From Ruminococcaceae bacterium UBA5401 (GTDB lineage Bacteria > Bacillota > Clostridia > Oscillospirales > Acutalibacteraceae), in contig DHOB01000074.1 in the NCBI GenBank assembly GCA_002409675.1, positions 28,893 to 35,809 of the forward strand: a DNA stretch of 6,917 nt, given 5' to 3'. Below are positions 1 through 5,841 of the stretch, in pieces (positions within the stretch are counted from its first letter, which is position 1; each line of letters starts with the position of its first letter). A program made the position numbers and the translations under genes. Below the pieces are notes generated by a model. It ran no database searches. It was not told the DNA's origin and saw only the letters and a list, made by a program, of their open reading frames with translations.

Positions 1-62
1 ATTATTTTATAGATATCTTTATATTTTAAATAAAATAAAATTATATTATTGTTTTAGAATTA

Positions 63-84
63 TTATGCAGCTGGAATTGCATAA
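63..84. promoter_or_regulatory. Inverted repeat upstream of the TetR-type gene, candidate operator
   Basis: Perfect 7-bp arms TTATGCA (63-69) and TGCATAA (78-84) are separated by 8 bp. The dyad lies 57 bp before the TTG start of the TetR-family gene, and its right arm overlaps a TAAAAT (82-87) that could serve as a -10 box. TetR-family dimers often bind such dyads and repress their own gene, so autoregulation is the inference. A second dyad overlaps it (71-97). No convincing -35 box could be assigned in this very AT-rich stretch. Confidence 0.45.
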
Positions 85-97
85 AATGAATTTCCAG
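71..97. repeat. Second, overlapping inverted repeat in the same leader
   Basis: CTGGAA (71-76) is mirrored by TTCCAG (92-97) with 15 bp between them. It shares its left arm with the spacer of the 63-84 dyad, so the two sites could not easily be bound or folded at the same time. It may be a second operator half or an RNA hairpin in the 5' leader. Function is unproven. Confidence 0.35.
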
Positions 98-124
98 GAG
101 TCGATTTCTGCCGAAAAACAGCAG

Positions 125-133
125 AAAAGGGGG
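125..133 (+). promoter_or_regulatory. Ribosome binding site fixing the TTG start of the TetR-type gene
   Basis: AAAAGGGGG ends 7 nt before TTG at 141. There is no ATG or GTG at a comparable distance in this frame, so this purine run decides the start. Confidence 0.6.
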
Positions 134-140
134 TAAAAAT

Positions 141-749
141 TTGGAGAGAGAAACTCGGAAAAAAGAATATCTCGAAAAATTTCTCGGCGCCTTCGCCGAG
201 AACGGGCTGGACAGGACCTCCATCAAGAAGCTGGCCGCCGCCGCGCAGATCAACGAAGCTTCCATCTACCGCTATTTTGCGGACAAGGACGCCATCGTCG
301 TGGCGTGCGTCCAAAGGTATTTCGACACCGTGCGGGAAAAGGTCTTTCCCGTCCTTTCGGATGCCGGCAGGCCGCTTGAAGAGCGCCTGCAGGAGGCTGA
401 AAACTGGCGGTCAAGGCTGGAGAAGCGCGAGAAATTCGTGATTCAGGTGCTGGCGCACCCGCTGTACGGCGGGCTTTGCCGCGGCGCCGCGCGCACTTTC
501 AGAAAAGACCTGGCGGAGCTTGTGAAGCGGATGTCCCGGCAGGAGAAAATTCCCTGGGAGACCGCGCAGTCCCTGTTCTTCCTGCTTTTCGGAATCCTGA
601 CGGCGGAGCGCATCTACGGCGAAGGGCGCTCGACGCTCCGCCAGGCCCGGATGCTGGTGGGCAGAGCGCGGCGGGCGCGGAAACAAAAAACGGCCTCCGA
701 GGCCGGGGCGCCGCTTTTGCAGGCCCGGACCGGGGAAGCCGAAAATTAA
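141..749 (+). CDS. TetR/AcrR-family transcriptional regulator
   Basis: A 202-aa protein of the usual TetR length. The N-terminal helix-turn-helix spans roughly residues 8-52: a GLDRTSIKKLA segment, then INEASIYRYFADKDAI, where the IYRYFADKD stretch is the typical TetR recognition-helix end. The remaining helical region (about 55-170) would bind ligand and dimerise; its ligand cannot be read from sequence. The start is TTG at 141, preceded by AAAAGGGGG (125-133) with 7-nt spacing; no better in-frame start is visible. The last ~25 residues (from KQKTASEAGA on) are polar and look like a non-conserved tail; the DNA coding for them doubles as the likely clpB terminator on the other strand. The gene converges on clpB with a 7-bp gap. 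No target gene on the same strand follows it, so it may control itself or a gene beyond the left edge. Family assignment is firm, specific role unknown. Confidence 0.9.
   Translation: MERETRKKEYLEKFLGAFAENGLDRTSIKKLAAAAQINEASIYRYFADKDAIVVACVQRYFDTVREKVFPVLSDAGRPLEERLQEAENWRSRLEKREKFVIQVLAHPLYGGLCRGAARTFRKDLAELVKRMSRQEKIPWETAQSLFFLLFGILTAERIYGEGRSTLRQARMLVGRARRARKQKTASEAGAPLLQARTGEAEN
681..705 (-). terminator. Intrinsic terminator for clpB, inside the convergent gene
   Basis: Read on the minus strand, CGGCC-TCGGA-GGCCG (705 to 691) forms a 5-bp GC stem with a 5-nt loop, followed directly by TTTTTTGTTT (690 to 681). It begins about 50 nt past the clpB stop codon. The element lies within codons of the TetR-family gene's tail on the plus strand. 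On the plus strand the hairpin is preceded by A residues and not followed by T residues, so it should act only on clpB transcripts. Confidence 0.7.
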
Positions 750-756
750 AAGAAAT

Positions 757-3360
757 TTATAAGACGGAAACCGACAGGCCGCTGCCGTCGCTGTCAATGC
801 GCAGCGTCGATTTGGGCTTGAGCCCGCCGGCGATGATCTTTTTTGCGATAAGCGTCTCCACGTGGCTCTGGATGAACCGCTTGAGCGGCCGGGCGCCGTA
901 GACGGGGTCGTATCCGCCCGACACGACGAAGTTTTTGGCCGCGTCCGTCAGCTCGACGTTCAGCTGCTTTTCTTCCAGACGCTTTTTCAGGCTCGCAATC
1001 TGCAGATCCACGATTTTGTAGATTTCGGCTTTCGACAGCGGGCGGTAAAAGACGATTTCATCCAGGCGGTTCAGGAACTCCGGGCGGAACTGCTTTTTCA
1101 GCAGCGCCCCGACCTGTTTGCGCGCCTCGTCGCTGATGCGGCCGTCCGGGCCGATTCCCTCCAGGATATAGCTGGAGCCGAGGTTGGACGTGAGGATGAT
1201 GATGGTGTTCTTGAAGTCCACCGTGCGGCCCTGCGAATCCGTGATGCGGCCGTCGTCCAGAACCTGAAGGAGGATGTTGAACACGTCGGGATGAGCTTTC
1301 TCCACCTCGTCGAACAGGACGACGGAGTACGGATGCCTGCGCACGGCCTCGGTGAGCTGGCCGCCCTGCTCGTACCCCACGTAGCCCGGAGGAGCGCCGA
1401 TCAGGCGCGAAACCGAGAACTTTTCCATATACTCGGTCATGTCGATGCGCACCATGTTCTTTTCGTCGTCGAACAGCGCCTGCGCCAGAGCCTTGGCGAG
1501 CTCTGTCTTGCCGACGCCCGTCGGCCCGAGGAACAGGAAGGAGCCGATGGGCCGGTTCGGGTCCTGAATCCCCGCGCGGGAACGCAGAATCGCCTCCGAA
1601 ACCTTTTTGACGGCCTCGTCCTGGCCCACGACCCGCCTGTGCAGGATATCCTCCAGATGCAGCAGCTTTTCCCGCTCGCTTTTCATCAGGCGCGCCACGG
1701 GGATGCCCGTCCATTTTGCGACGATCTTCGCGATTTCCTCATCCGTGACATGGTCGTGCAGCAGGGAGCCGGAAGCCTGGGTCTTCTCGACGATCTCCTC
1801 TTCCGACTTGAGCTGCTTTTTCAGCTCCGGCAGCCTGCCGTATTTCAGCTCGGCGGCCTTGTTGAGGTCATAGCCGTGCTCCGCCCGTTCGATTTCGGCG
1901 TTGACGCGCTCAATCTGCGCGCGCAGCCCGCGCACCCGGCCGATGGCGTTCTTTTCGTTTTCCCACTTGGCCTTCATGGCCTTGAACTGCGCGCGCTCGT
2001 CCGCCAGCTCTTTCTGAATCTGCTTCAGGTGCTCCTGGGCGAGGGGGTCGGTGTCCTTCTTGACCGCGGCCTCTTCAATCTCGTGCTGCATGATGCGCCG
2101 CCCCACTTCGTCCACTTCGGCGGGCATGGAGTCGATTTCGGTGCGGACCATCGCGCACGCCTCGTCCACCAGGTCGATGGCCTTGTCGGGCAGAAAGCGG
2201 TCGGAGATATAGCGGTTGCTCAGCACGGCGGCGGCAATCAGGGCCTGGTCCTGAATCTTGACGCCGTGAAACACCTCGTACCGCTCTTTAAGCCCGCGCA
2301 GAATCGCGATGGTGTCCTCCACGCTCGGCTCCTCCACCATGACGGGCTGAAAGCGCCGCTCCAGCGCGGCGTCCTTTTCGATGTACTGGCGGTACTCGTT
2401 CAGCGTGGTGGCCCCGATGCAGTGCAGCTCGCCGCGCGCCAGCATCGGCTTCAGCAGGTTGCCGGCGTCCATGCTGCCCTCGGTCTTGCCCGCGCCCACG
2501 ACGGTGTGCAGCTCGTCGATAAACAGAATCACGCGGCCCTGGCTTTTTTTGACCTCGTTCAGCACGGCCTTGAAGCGCTCCTCGAATTCGCCGCGGTACT
2601 TCGCACCGGCAATCAGGGAGCCCATGTCCAGCGAAAACACTTTGTGGTCCTTCAGGTTGTTCGGGACGTCGCCGCGCACGATGCGCTCCGCCAGCCCCTC
2701 GGCGATGGCGGTTTTGCCGACGCCGGGCTCGCCGATCAGGACCGGGTTGTTTTTTGTTTTGCGCGAGAGGATCAGAATCACGTTCCGAATCTCCTCATCG
2801 CGGCCGATCACCGGGTCCAGCTTGTGGTTTTTCGCCAGCTGCACCAGGTCCTGCCCGTATTTGGAAAGCGCGTCGTAGGTCTCCTCCGGGCTGTCGGTGG
2901 TCACGCGGGTGTTGCCGCGCACGGTGGAAAGGGCGGAGAGAAACCCGCTGCCGGTGATGCCGAAGCGCCCGAACACCTCGCGCATCGAGGCGTTCGGCTT
3001 GTCGATCATGGCGAGCATGATGTGCTCGACCGAAACGTACTCATCCTTCATGCGGCCGGCCTGCTGCTTTGCCTCGGTCAGCACGGCGTCCACATCGGGC
3101 GAAATGTAGATTTTGCCCGGCTCGCGCCCCGGCCCCGTCACGCCGGGAAGGCGCTTCATCTGCTGCTCCGCCGCGCTGAGGACGGCTTCGGGGTCCTTCC
3201 CCATCTTTTTGAGCAGCTCCGGAATCAGGCCGTCTTTCTGCTGCAGCATGGCCACGGCGAGATGCTCCTGCCCAATCTGCATGCTGTTGTTCTCAAGGGC
3301 GAGGTCCTGCGCCTGCTGCAGGGCCTCCAGCGATTTTTGCGTAAAATTTTGAATGTCCAT
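757..3360 (-). CDS. clpB: ATP-dependent protein disaggregase ClpB (Hsp100)
   Basis: An 867-aa cytosolic AAA+ hexamer subunit that, with DnaK/DnaJ/GrpE, pulls polypeptides out of aggregates through its central pore. Visible parts: N-terminal Clp repeat domain (about 1-145); first ATPase with Walker A GEPGVGKT (210-217), pore loop KYRGEFEER (254-262), Walker B LFIDELH (279-285) and arginine fingers in ERRF (334-337); a long coiled-coil middle domain (about 410-530), which separates ClpB from ClpA/ClpC; second ATPase with Walker A GPTGVGKT (612-619), pore loop GAPPGYVGYEQGG (655-667), Walker B VLFDEVEKAH (681-690), arginine finger near R765 and sensor-2 GARPLKR (822-828). All key ATPase residues are present and the length is normal. 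ATG start with GAGGAGG about 8 nt upstream. It lies 23 bp after the RHH gene and is very probably co-transcribed with it. No CIRCE or CtsR-type repeat is seen at the unit's promoter. Confidence 0.98.
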   Translation of the reverse strand: MDIQNFTQKSLEALQQAQDLALENNSMQIGQEHLAVAMLQQKDGLIPELLKKMGKDPEAVLSAAEQQMKRLPGVTGPGREPGKIYISPDVDAVLTEAKQQAGRMKDEYVSVEHIMLAMIDKPNASMREVFGRFGITGSGFLSALSTVRGNTRVTTDSPEETYDALSKYGQDLVQLAKNHKLDPVIGRDEEIRNVILILSRKTKNNPVLIGEPGVGKTAIAEGLAERIVRGDVPNNLKDHKVFSLDMGSLIAGAKYRGEFEERFKAVLNEVKKSQGRVILFIDELHTVVGAGKTEGSMDAGNLLKPMLARGELHCIGATTLNEYRQYIEKDAALERRFQPVMVEEPSVEDTIAILRGLKERYEVFHGVKIQDQALIAAAVLSNRYISDRFLPDKAIDLVDEACAMVRTEIDSMPAEVDEVGRRIMQHEIEEAAVKKDTDPLAQEHLKQIQKELADERAQFKAMKAKWENEKNAIGRVRGLRAQIERVNAEIERAEHGYDLNKAAELKYGRLPELKKQLKSEEEIVEKTQASGSLLHDHVTDEEIAKIVAKWTGIPVARLMKSEREKLLHLEDILHRRVVGQDEAVKKVSEAILRSRAGIQDPNRPIGSFLFLGPTGVGKTELAKALAQALFDDEKNMVRIDMTEYMEKFSVSRLIGAPPGYVGYEQGGQLTEAVRRHPYSVVLFDEVEKAHPDVFNILLQVLDDGRITDSQGRTVDFKNTIIILTSNLGSSYILEGIGPDGRISDEARKQVGALLKKQFRPEFLNRLDEIVFYRPLSKAEIYKIVDLQIASLKKRLEEKQLNVELTDAAKNFVVSGGYDPVYGARPLKRFIQSHVETLIAKKIIAGGLKPKSTLRIDSDGSGLSVSVL

Positions 3361-3383
3361 GGTAAGACCTCCTCAGCGGCCCC

Positions 3384-4049
3384 TCAAAGGACGGCCGCGT
3401 CGTTCAGATAGTCCCGATATTGCCTGCGCACCTCGCGTTCCGCCCCACCGGGGTCGTCCGCCTGCGCAAAATAGGTTTTGAGGCCGGCGTCGAATTCGCG
3501 CAGATAACCGAGTAGAGCTTCGGCCACCTGCCCGTTCGGGCACCGTTCCGCCTGCGGCGGGCAGCGCAAGCGGCGCACGCAGCGGCCGGGCGAGATTTCG
3601 CACGGAACTTCTCCGCCGGGGAAAAAGCGGCCGACCGCCTCGTTCTCAATGCGGTTGAAGCATCGGAAAAACAGCTCCGCCCGCTCCAGCAGCGGGGCGC
3701 TCCGGGTGCGCAGGGAAGCCCGCAGCTCGCCGAGCAGCGGCGCATCCTGCCGGTACAGCTCCACCGCATAGCGCACCGACGGCCGGTACCGGTAGCGCAG
3801 CGCGCTGCGCACGGCGAACACCGACGTCCCCGGCCGGCCGTCCATCTGAAAATCGTCCGTCCCGGCAAATTCTTTTTCCATGCGGCTGAAAATCTCGCGC
3901 ATCCGCGTCTCCGGCGTGGGGCAGGAAAAATAATCCGCCAGAATGCGGTTGATCATCCCGCTGCGGCTGGTGCGCTGCTCGTAGGCGAGTTTGTCCACAG
4001 CCTCGACGACCTCGTCTAAAAGGACAAGGCTGTAAACGTTTTTGTCCAA
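3384..4049 (-). CDS. Ribbon-helix-helix (CopG/Arc-like) protein with C-terminal cysteine cluster
   Basis: A 221-aa protein. Residues 4-41 fit a ribbon-helix-helix DNA-binding fold: a short strand (NVYSLVLLDE), helix A (EVVEAVDKLAYEQ), a turn (RTSRSG) and helix B (MINRILADYF). RHH repressors bind as dimers through the strand and often regulate their own operon. The remaining ~175 residues are not a domain I recognise; they are charged, mostly helical, and contain four spaced cysteines, C150-X6-C157-X5-C163-X6-C170, plus C43 and C130. The start is TTG at 4049, with GAGGTGA ending about 7 nt upstream. clpB follows after 23 bp, and a strong sigma-A promoter precedes the gene. Inference: an autoregulator of the clpB unit, possibly sensing thiol or metal state. 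It could instead be a partner of ClpB or act elsewhere. Confidence 0.8.
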   Translation of the reverse strand: MDKNVYSLVLLDEVVEAVDKLAYEQRTSRSGMINRILADYFSCPTPETRMREIFSRMEKEFAGTDDFQMDGRPGTSVFAVRSALRYRYRPSVRYAVELYRQDAPLLGELRASLRTRSAPLLERAELFFRCFNRIENEAVGRFFPGGEVPCEISPGRCVRRLRCPPQAERCPNGQVAEALLGYLREFDAGLKTYFAQADDPGGAEREVRRQYRDYLNDAAVL

Positions 4050-4078
4050 CAGGGCTCACCTCGATTCTGCTCCAGACA

Positions 4079-4107
4079 AGTATAGCACGGATTCTATAAC
4101 GTGTAAA
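4079..4107 (-). promoter_or_regulatory. Sigma-A promoter of the RHH-clpB unit
   Basis: On the minus strand TTTACA (4107-4102) is followed by exactly 17 nt and TATACT (4084-4079), a near-consensus vegetative promoter. It would start transcription near 4072, leaving a short leader of about 23 nt before the TTG start of the RHH gene. An inverted repeat TATAG-N8-CTATA (4081-4098) sits between and over the -10 box, well placed for repressor binding. Confidence 0.8.
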
Positions 4108-4109
4108 GT

Positions 4110-4123
4110 AAATTATATAATTT
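4110..4123. promoter_or_regulatory. 14-bp palindrome just upstream of the RHH-clpB -35 box
   Basis: AAATTATATAATTT is a perfect 14-bp palindrome ending 2 bp from the -35 box of the RHH-clpB promoter. It could be an operator for the RHH protein, or simply an AT-rich UP element contacted by RNA polymerase alpha subunits. Sequence alone cannot separate these. Confidence 0.4.
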
Positions 4124-4143
4124 TATCTGCAAATTATTAAATC

Positions 4144-4165
4144 AAAAAGGCGCCTTTACGGCGCC
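4144..4165 (-). terminator. Intrinsic terminator of the 58-aa gene
   Basis: On the minus strand GGCGCC-GTAAA-GGCGCC (4165 to 4149) gives a 6-bp all-GC stem with a 5-nt loop, followed by TTTTT (4148-4144) and further T-rich sequence. It begins 32 nt after the stop codon of the 58-aa gene and separates that gene from the RHH-clpB promoter downstream. Confidence 0.85.
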
Positions 4166-4196
4166 GGAGAACATGAGAAGCAGAGCGGAAGCCGTT

Positions 4197-4373
4197 TTAT
4201 TCGTCCTCGCGCGTCAGGTTTTCCGCATAGTCGCGCAGGCTTTCGACGGAACGGACGCTTTCCGCCCGCTGGCGGATCGAGTCCTGCACATAATCGGGCA
4301 GGGAGTCATAGAATCGGCAGGCTTCCCGGTCCTGCTGGAGCAGGGCGTGCAGGTCCTTATATTCTTTCGCCAA
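4197..4373 (-). CDS. Small conserved-looking 58-aa protein of unknown function
   Basis: A TTG-started frame encodes 58 residues beginning MAKEYKDLHALLQQDREA and ending DYAENLTREDE. Support comes from the near-perfect GGAGGTGA ribosome binding site (4386-4379) 5 nt before the TTG, clean coding with no internal stop, and a strong terminator directly after it. The protein is highly charged and predicted helical, with a central FYDSLPDYVQDSIRQRA segment and no signal peptide or membrane segment. From memory, similar SLPDYV...SLRDYAENL miniproteins occur in Clostridia and are listed as hypothetical; I could not check this. It diverges from the HD-GYP gene across a 258-bp region. Its promoter is not clear: a TATAAA lies at 4421-4416 without a convincing -35. 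Function unknown. Confidence 0.82.
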   Translation of the reverse strand: MAKEYKDLHALLQQDREACRFYDSLPDYVQDSIRQRAESVRSVESLRDYAENLTREDE

Positions 4374-4378
4374 GGTCT

Positions 4379-4386
4379 CACCTCCC
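4379..4386 (-). promoter_or_regulatory. Ribosome binding site deciding the TTG start of the 58-aa gene
   Basis: GGAGGTGA, an almost full match to the 16S rRNA 3' end, lies 5 nt (7 nt from GGAGG) before TTG at 4373. It is the main reason for calling the gene despite the rare start codon. Confidence 0.75.
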
Positions 4387-4410
4387 GCTTCGTAGTCTTT
4401 GCAGAAAGAA

Positions 4411-4431
4411 GCCGGTTTATAGACGCCGGTT
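4411..4431. repeat. Direct repeat GCCGGTT x2 around a TATAAA
   Basis: GCCGGTT occurs at 4411-4417 and 4425-4431, a 14-bp period. On the minus strand the copies read AACCGGC and bracket TATAAA (4421-4416), a possible -10 for the 58-aa gene. This could be a regulator site; no -35 with good spacing is visible, so confidence is low. Confidence 0.3.
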
Positions 4432-4455
4432 CAAAAATCGCGGGCAAAAGCGGGA

Positions 4456-4487
4456 TTCGGCTTTGCCCCGCCGAAATGCAGGCGGGG
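4456..4487. repeat. Two overlapping, mutually exclusive hairpins in the divergent region
   Basis: TTCGGC (4456-4461) pairs with GCCGAA (4470-4475), while CCCCGCC (4466-4472) pairs with GGCGGGG (4481-4487). The arms share GCC at 4470-4472, so only one hairpin can form. Neither is followed by a T run on either strand, so these are not ordinary terminators. If a transcript of the 58-aa gene starts upstream of 4487 they would lie in its leader. Confidence 0.4.
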
Positions 4488-4509
4488 GAAAAATATGTTT
4501 GGGCGGGTC

Positions 4510-4518
4510 TGATATAAT
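4510..4518 (+). promoter_or_regulatory. Extended -10 promoter for the HD-GYP / macrodomain pair
   Basis: TG-A-TATAAT (4510-4518) matches the extended -10 consensus (TGnTATAAT), which can work without a good -35; none is seen at the right distance. Transcription would start near 4525 and give a leader of about 107 nt before the ATG at 4632. Confidence 0.6.
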
Positions 4519-4522
4519 AAAA

Positions 4523-4582
4523 AGACGGGCGGCTCGAAAAGCTCCGGGGGACGGACCGTTTTTTCAGGATTCCCTGCCGTCT
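4523..4582 (+). other. Structured 5' leader of the HD-GYP gene
   Basis: AGACGG (4523-4528) can pair with CCGTCT (4577-4582). Alternatively GACGG (4550-4554) pairs with CCGTC (4577-4581) around an inner hairpin CAGG-ATTC-CCTG (4565-4576). A six-T run (4559-4564) follows a GC-rich block. The competing pairings resemble an attenuator or processing structure. It does not match the cyclic-di-GMP riboswitch cores I know. Evidence is by eye only. Confidence 0.35.
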
Positions 4583-4591
4583 GCAGAAACC

Positions 4592-4605
4592 ATCATTATA
4601 ATGAT
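4592..4605. promoter_or_regulatory. 14-bp palindrome containing TATAAT before the HD-GYP gene
   Basis: ATCATTATAATGAT is a perfect palindrome with a consensus TATAAT at 4597-4602. It may be a second, gene-proximal promoter (start near 4609, leader about 23 nt) overlapped by an operator. The best -35 candidate is poor (TGCCGT, 16-bp spacing). A partial resemblance to Fur/PerR-type boxes exists but is too weak to name a regulator. Confidence 0.4.
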
Positions 4606-4631
4606 AAGAGTAGTAGGGGCGTTGTGATTTC

Positions 4632-5825
4632 ATGCTGTTTAATGTGAACGAACTGCTGATTTCCCTTTCCCTGACATTGGATTTCGCCGAGAAGGACGTT
4701 CTGCCCAACTACACCAGCCACGGGATACGCGCGGCCTATGTCGCCGGGCGCATCGCGCGGGAGCTGGGCATGCCGGACGAACCGCTTTTCGACCTGGTCT
4801 CCTATTCCCTGCTGCACGACAACGGCGTCCTGGGCGCGCTCCGAAAAAACGCCGGCGCCGGCAAGCCGGCGGAAACGGCCATGGAGGCAAACCCGGAGCA
4901 CTGTGTCGAGGGCGAAAAAAATATACGGACCTTCCCGTTTCTCAGCCCGCAGAAGGGCGTCATTCTGTACCATCACGAGCATTTCGACGGCAGCGGGGCC
5001 TTCGGCCTTTCCGGGAACGAGATTCCGCTGTATTCGAGAATCATCGCCATGGCGGACGCCATCGCGGTGCTGTATGCCAAGGGCCTGAACAGCGACGAGA
5101 TTCTGGAGGCCCTGCGCCGGGACGCGCGCCTTTTCGACCCGGATGTCCGCAAAGCCGTCGAAAAGCTGGGCGGTCGGGTCGAATTCTGGCTTGGGATGGG
5201 CAACATGTTCGTGAAAAGCTCGCTGCTTTCCATGCTGCCGAAGGTCAGCCGGGAGCTCAATTACCGCCAGATCCGCAGCATTTCCCGCATATTCAGCCGG
5301 ATTATCGACGCCAAGTCGCCGTTTACCGGCTCCCATTCGCGCGGCATCAGCGAGCGGGTTGGGGAAATCTGCCGCTACTACGAGTTTGACGAGAAGACCT
5401 ACTGGATGATGCGCATCGCCGCCGACCTGCACGACCTCGGCAAGCTGGCCGTGCCGAACGGCATCCTCGACAAGCCCGCCAAGCTGACCCGGCAGGAATT
5501 TATGACCATCCAGTCGCATCCCTATTACACCCGCAAAATTCTGGAAAACATCAAGGGGTTTGAAGAGATCACCGAGTGGGCCTCCAACCACCACGAAAAG
5601 CTGGACGGCTCCGGCTATCCCTATGGTCTGGACCGCTCGCGGCTCGACTTCAACTCCCGCATCCTCGCCTGCGTGGACATCTACCAGGCTCTGACGGAGG
5701 ACCGGCCCTACCGCAAGGCCCTGTCCCACGCCGAAGCCATGAAGCTGATGCAGGGCATGGCGCGCGACGGGCTGATTGAGCCCTCCGTCACAGAGGACAT
5801 GGGGACGATTTTCAGGAACGGATAA
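4632..5825 (+). CDS. Tandem HD-domain protein with C-terminal HD-GYP cyclic dinucleotide phosphodiesterase
   Basis: A 397-aa soluble protein with two HD hydrolase modules and no sensor, receiver or membrane segment. The C-terminal module (about 215-375) has the full HD-GYP set: H235, H267-D268 in HDLGKLAVP with K271, H296, HHEKLDGSGYP (320-330) and D349; this family cleaves cyclic-di-GMP using a two- or three-metal centre. The N-terminal module (about 15-190) keeps equivalent metal ligands H30, H62-D63, H90, H114-H115 and D142, but has HDNGV instead of HDxGK and HHEHFDGSGAF instead of the GYP form, so its substrate or activity may differ or it may be regulatory. ATG start with AGGGG 12 nt upstream, a rather long spacing. 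A macrodomain gene follows after 73 bp. Family call is firm; exact substrate is inferred. Confidence 0.92.
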   Translation: MLFNVNELLISLSLTLDFAEKDVLPNYTSHGIRAAYVAGRIARELGMPDEPLFDLVSYSLLHDNGVLGALRKNAGAGKPAETAMEANPEHCVEGEKNIRTFPFLSPQKGVILYHHEHFDGSGAFGLSGNEIPLYSRIIAMADAIAVLYAKGLNSDEILEALRRDARLFDPDVRKAVEKLGGRVEFWLGMGNMFVKSSLLSMLPKVSRELNYRQIRSISRIFSRIIDAKSPFTGSHSRGISERVGEICRYYEFDEKTYWMMRIAADLHDLGKLAVPNGILDKPAKLTRQEFMTIQSHPYYTRKILENIKGFEEITEWASNHHEKLDGSGYPYGLDRSRLDFNSRILACVDIYQALTEDRPYRKALSHAEAMKLMQGMARDGLIEPSVTEDMGTIFRNG

Positions 5826-5826
5826 G

Positions 5827-5841
5827 CCCGGACGCGCCGGG
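5827..5841 (+). repeat. Short hairpin between the HD-GYP and macrodomain genes
   Basis: CCCGG-ACGCG-CCGGG forms a 5-bp GC stem starting just after the HD-GYP stop codon. It is followed by AAAAGGAG, not T residues, so it is not a terminator and does not argue against co-transcription. It may stabilise or mark a processing point in the message. Confidence 0.4.

Noticed and set aside
862..3411. An 849-codon open frame on the plus strand opposite clpB
   Set aside because: It mirrors the clpB codons; the protein is rich in H, L, V, R and D in the repetitive way of antisense frames in GC-rich genes and has no recognisable domain.
4050..4140. CIRCE or CtsR heptad repeat at the RHH-clpB promoter
   Set aside because: No TTAGCACTC-N9-GAGTGCTAA and no tandem GGTCAAA-like heptads were found on either strand.
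4173..4517. A 114-codon plus-strand frame
   Set aside because: Antisense to the 58-aa gene and running through dyads and the extended -10; no ribosome binding site.
4519..4631. Cyclic-di-GMP riboswitch upstream of the HD-GYP gene
   Set aside because: The conserved core sequences of GEMM-type classes are not visible; only generic pairing is present.
4214..4708. A 164-codon minus-strand frame through the divergent region
   Set aside because: It crosses promoters and is out of frame with the well-supported 58-aa gene; composition looks random.
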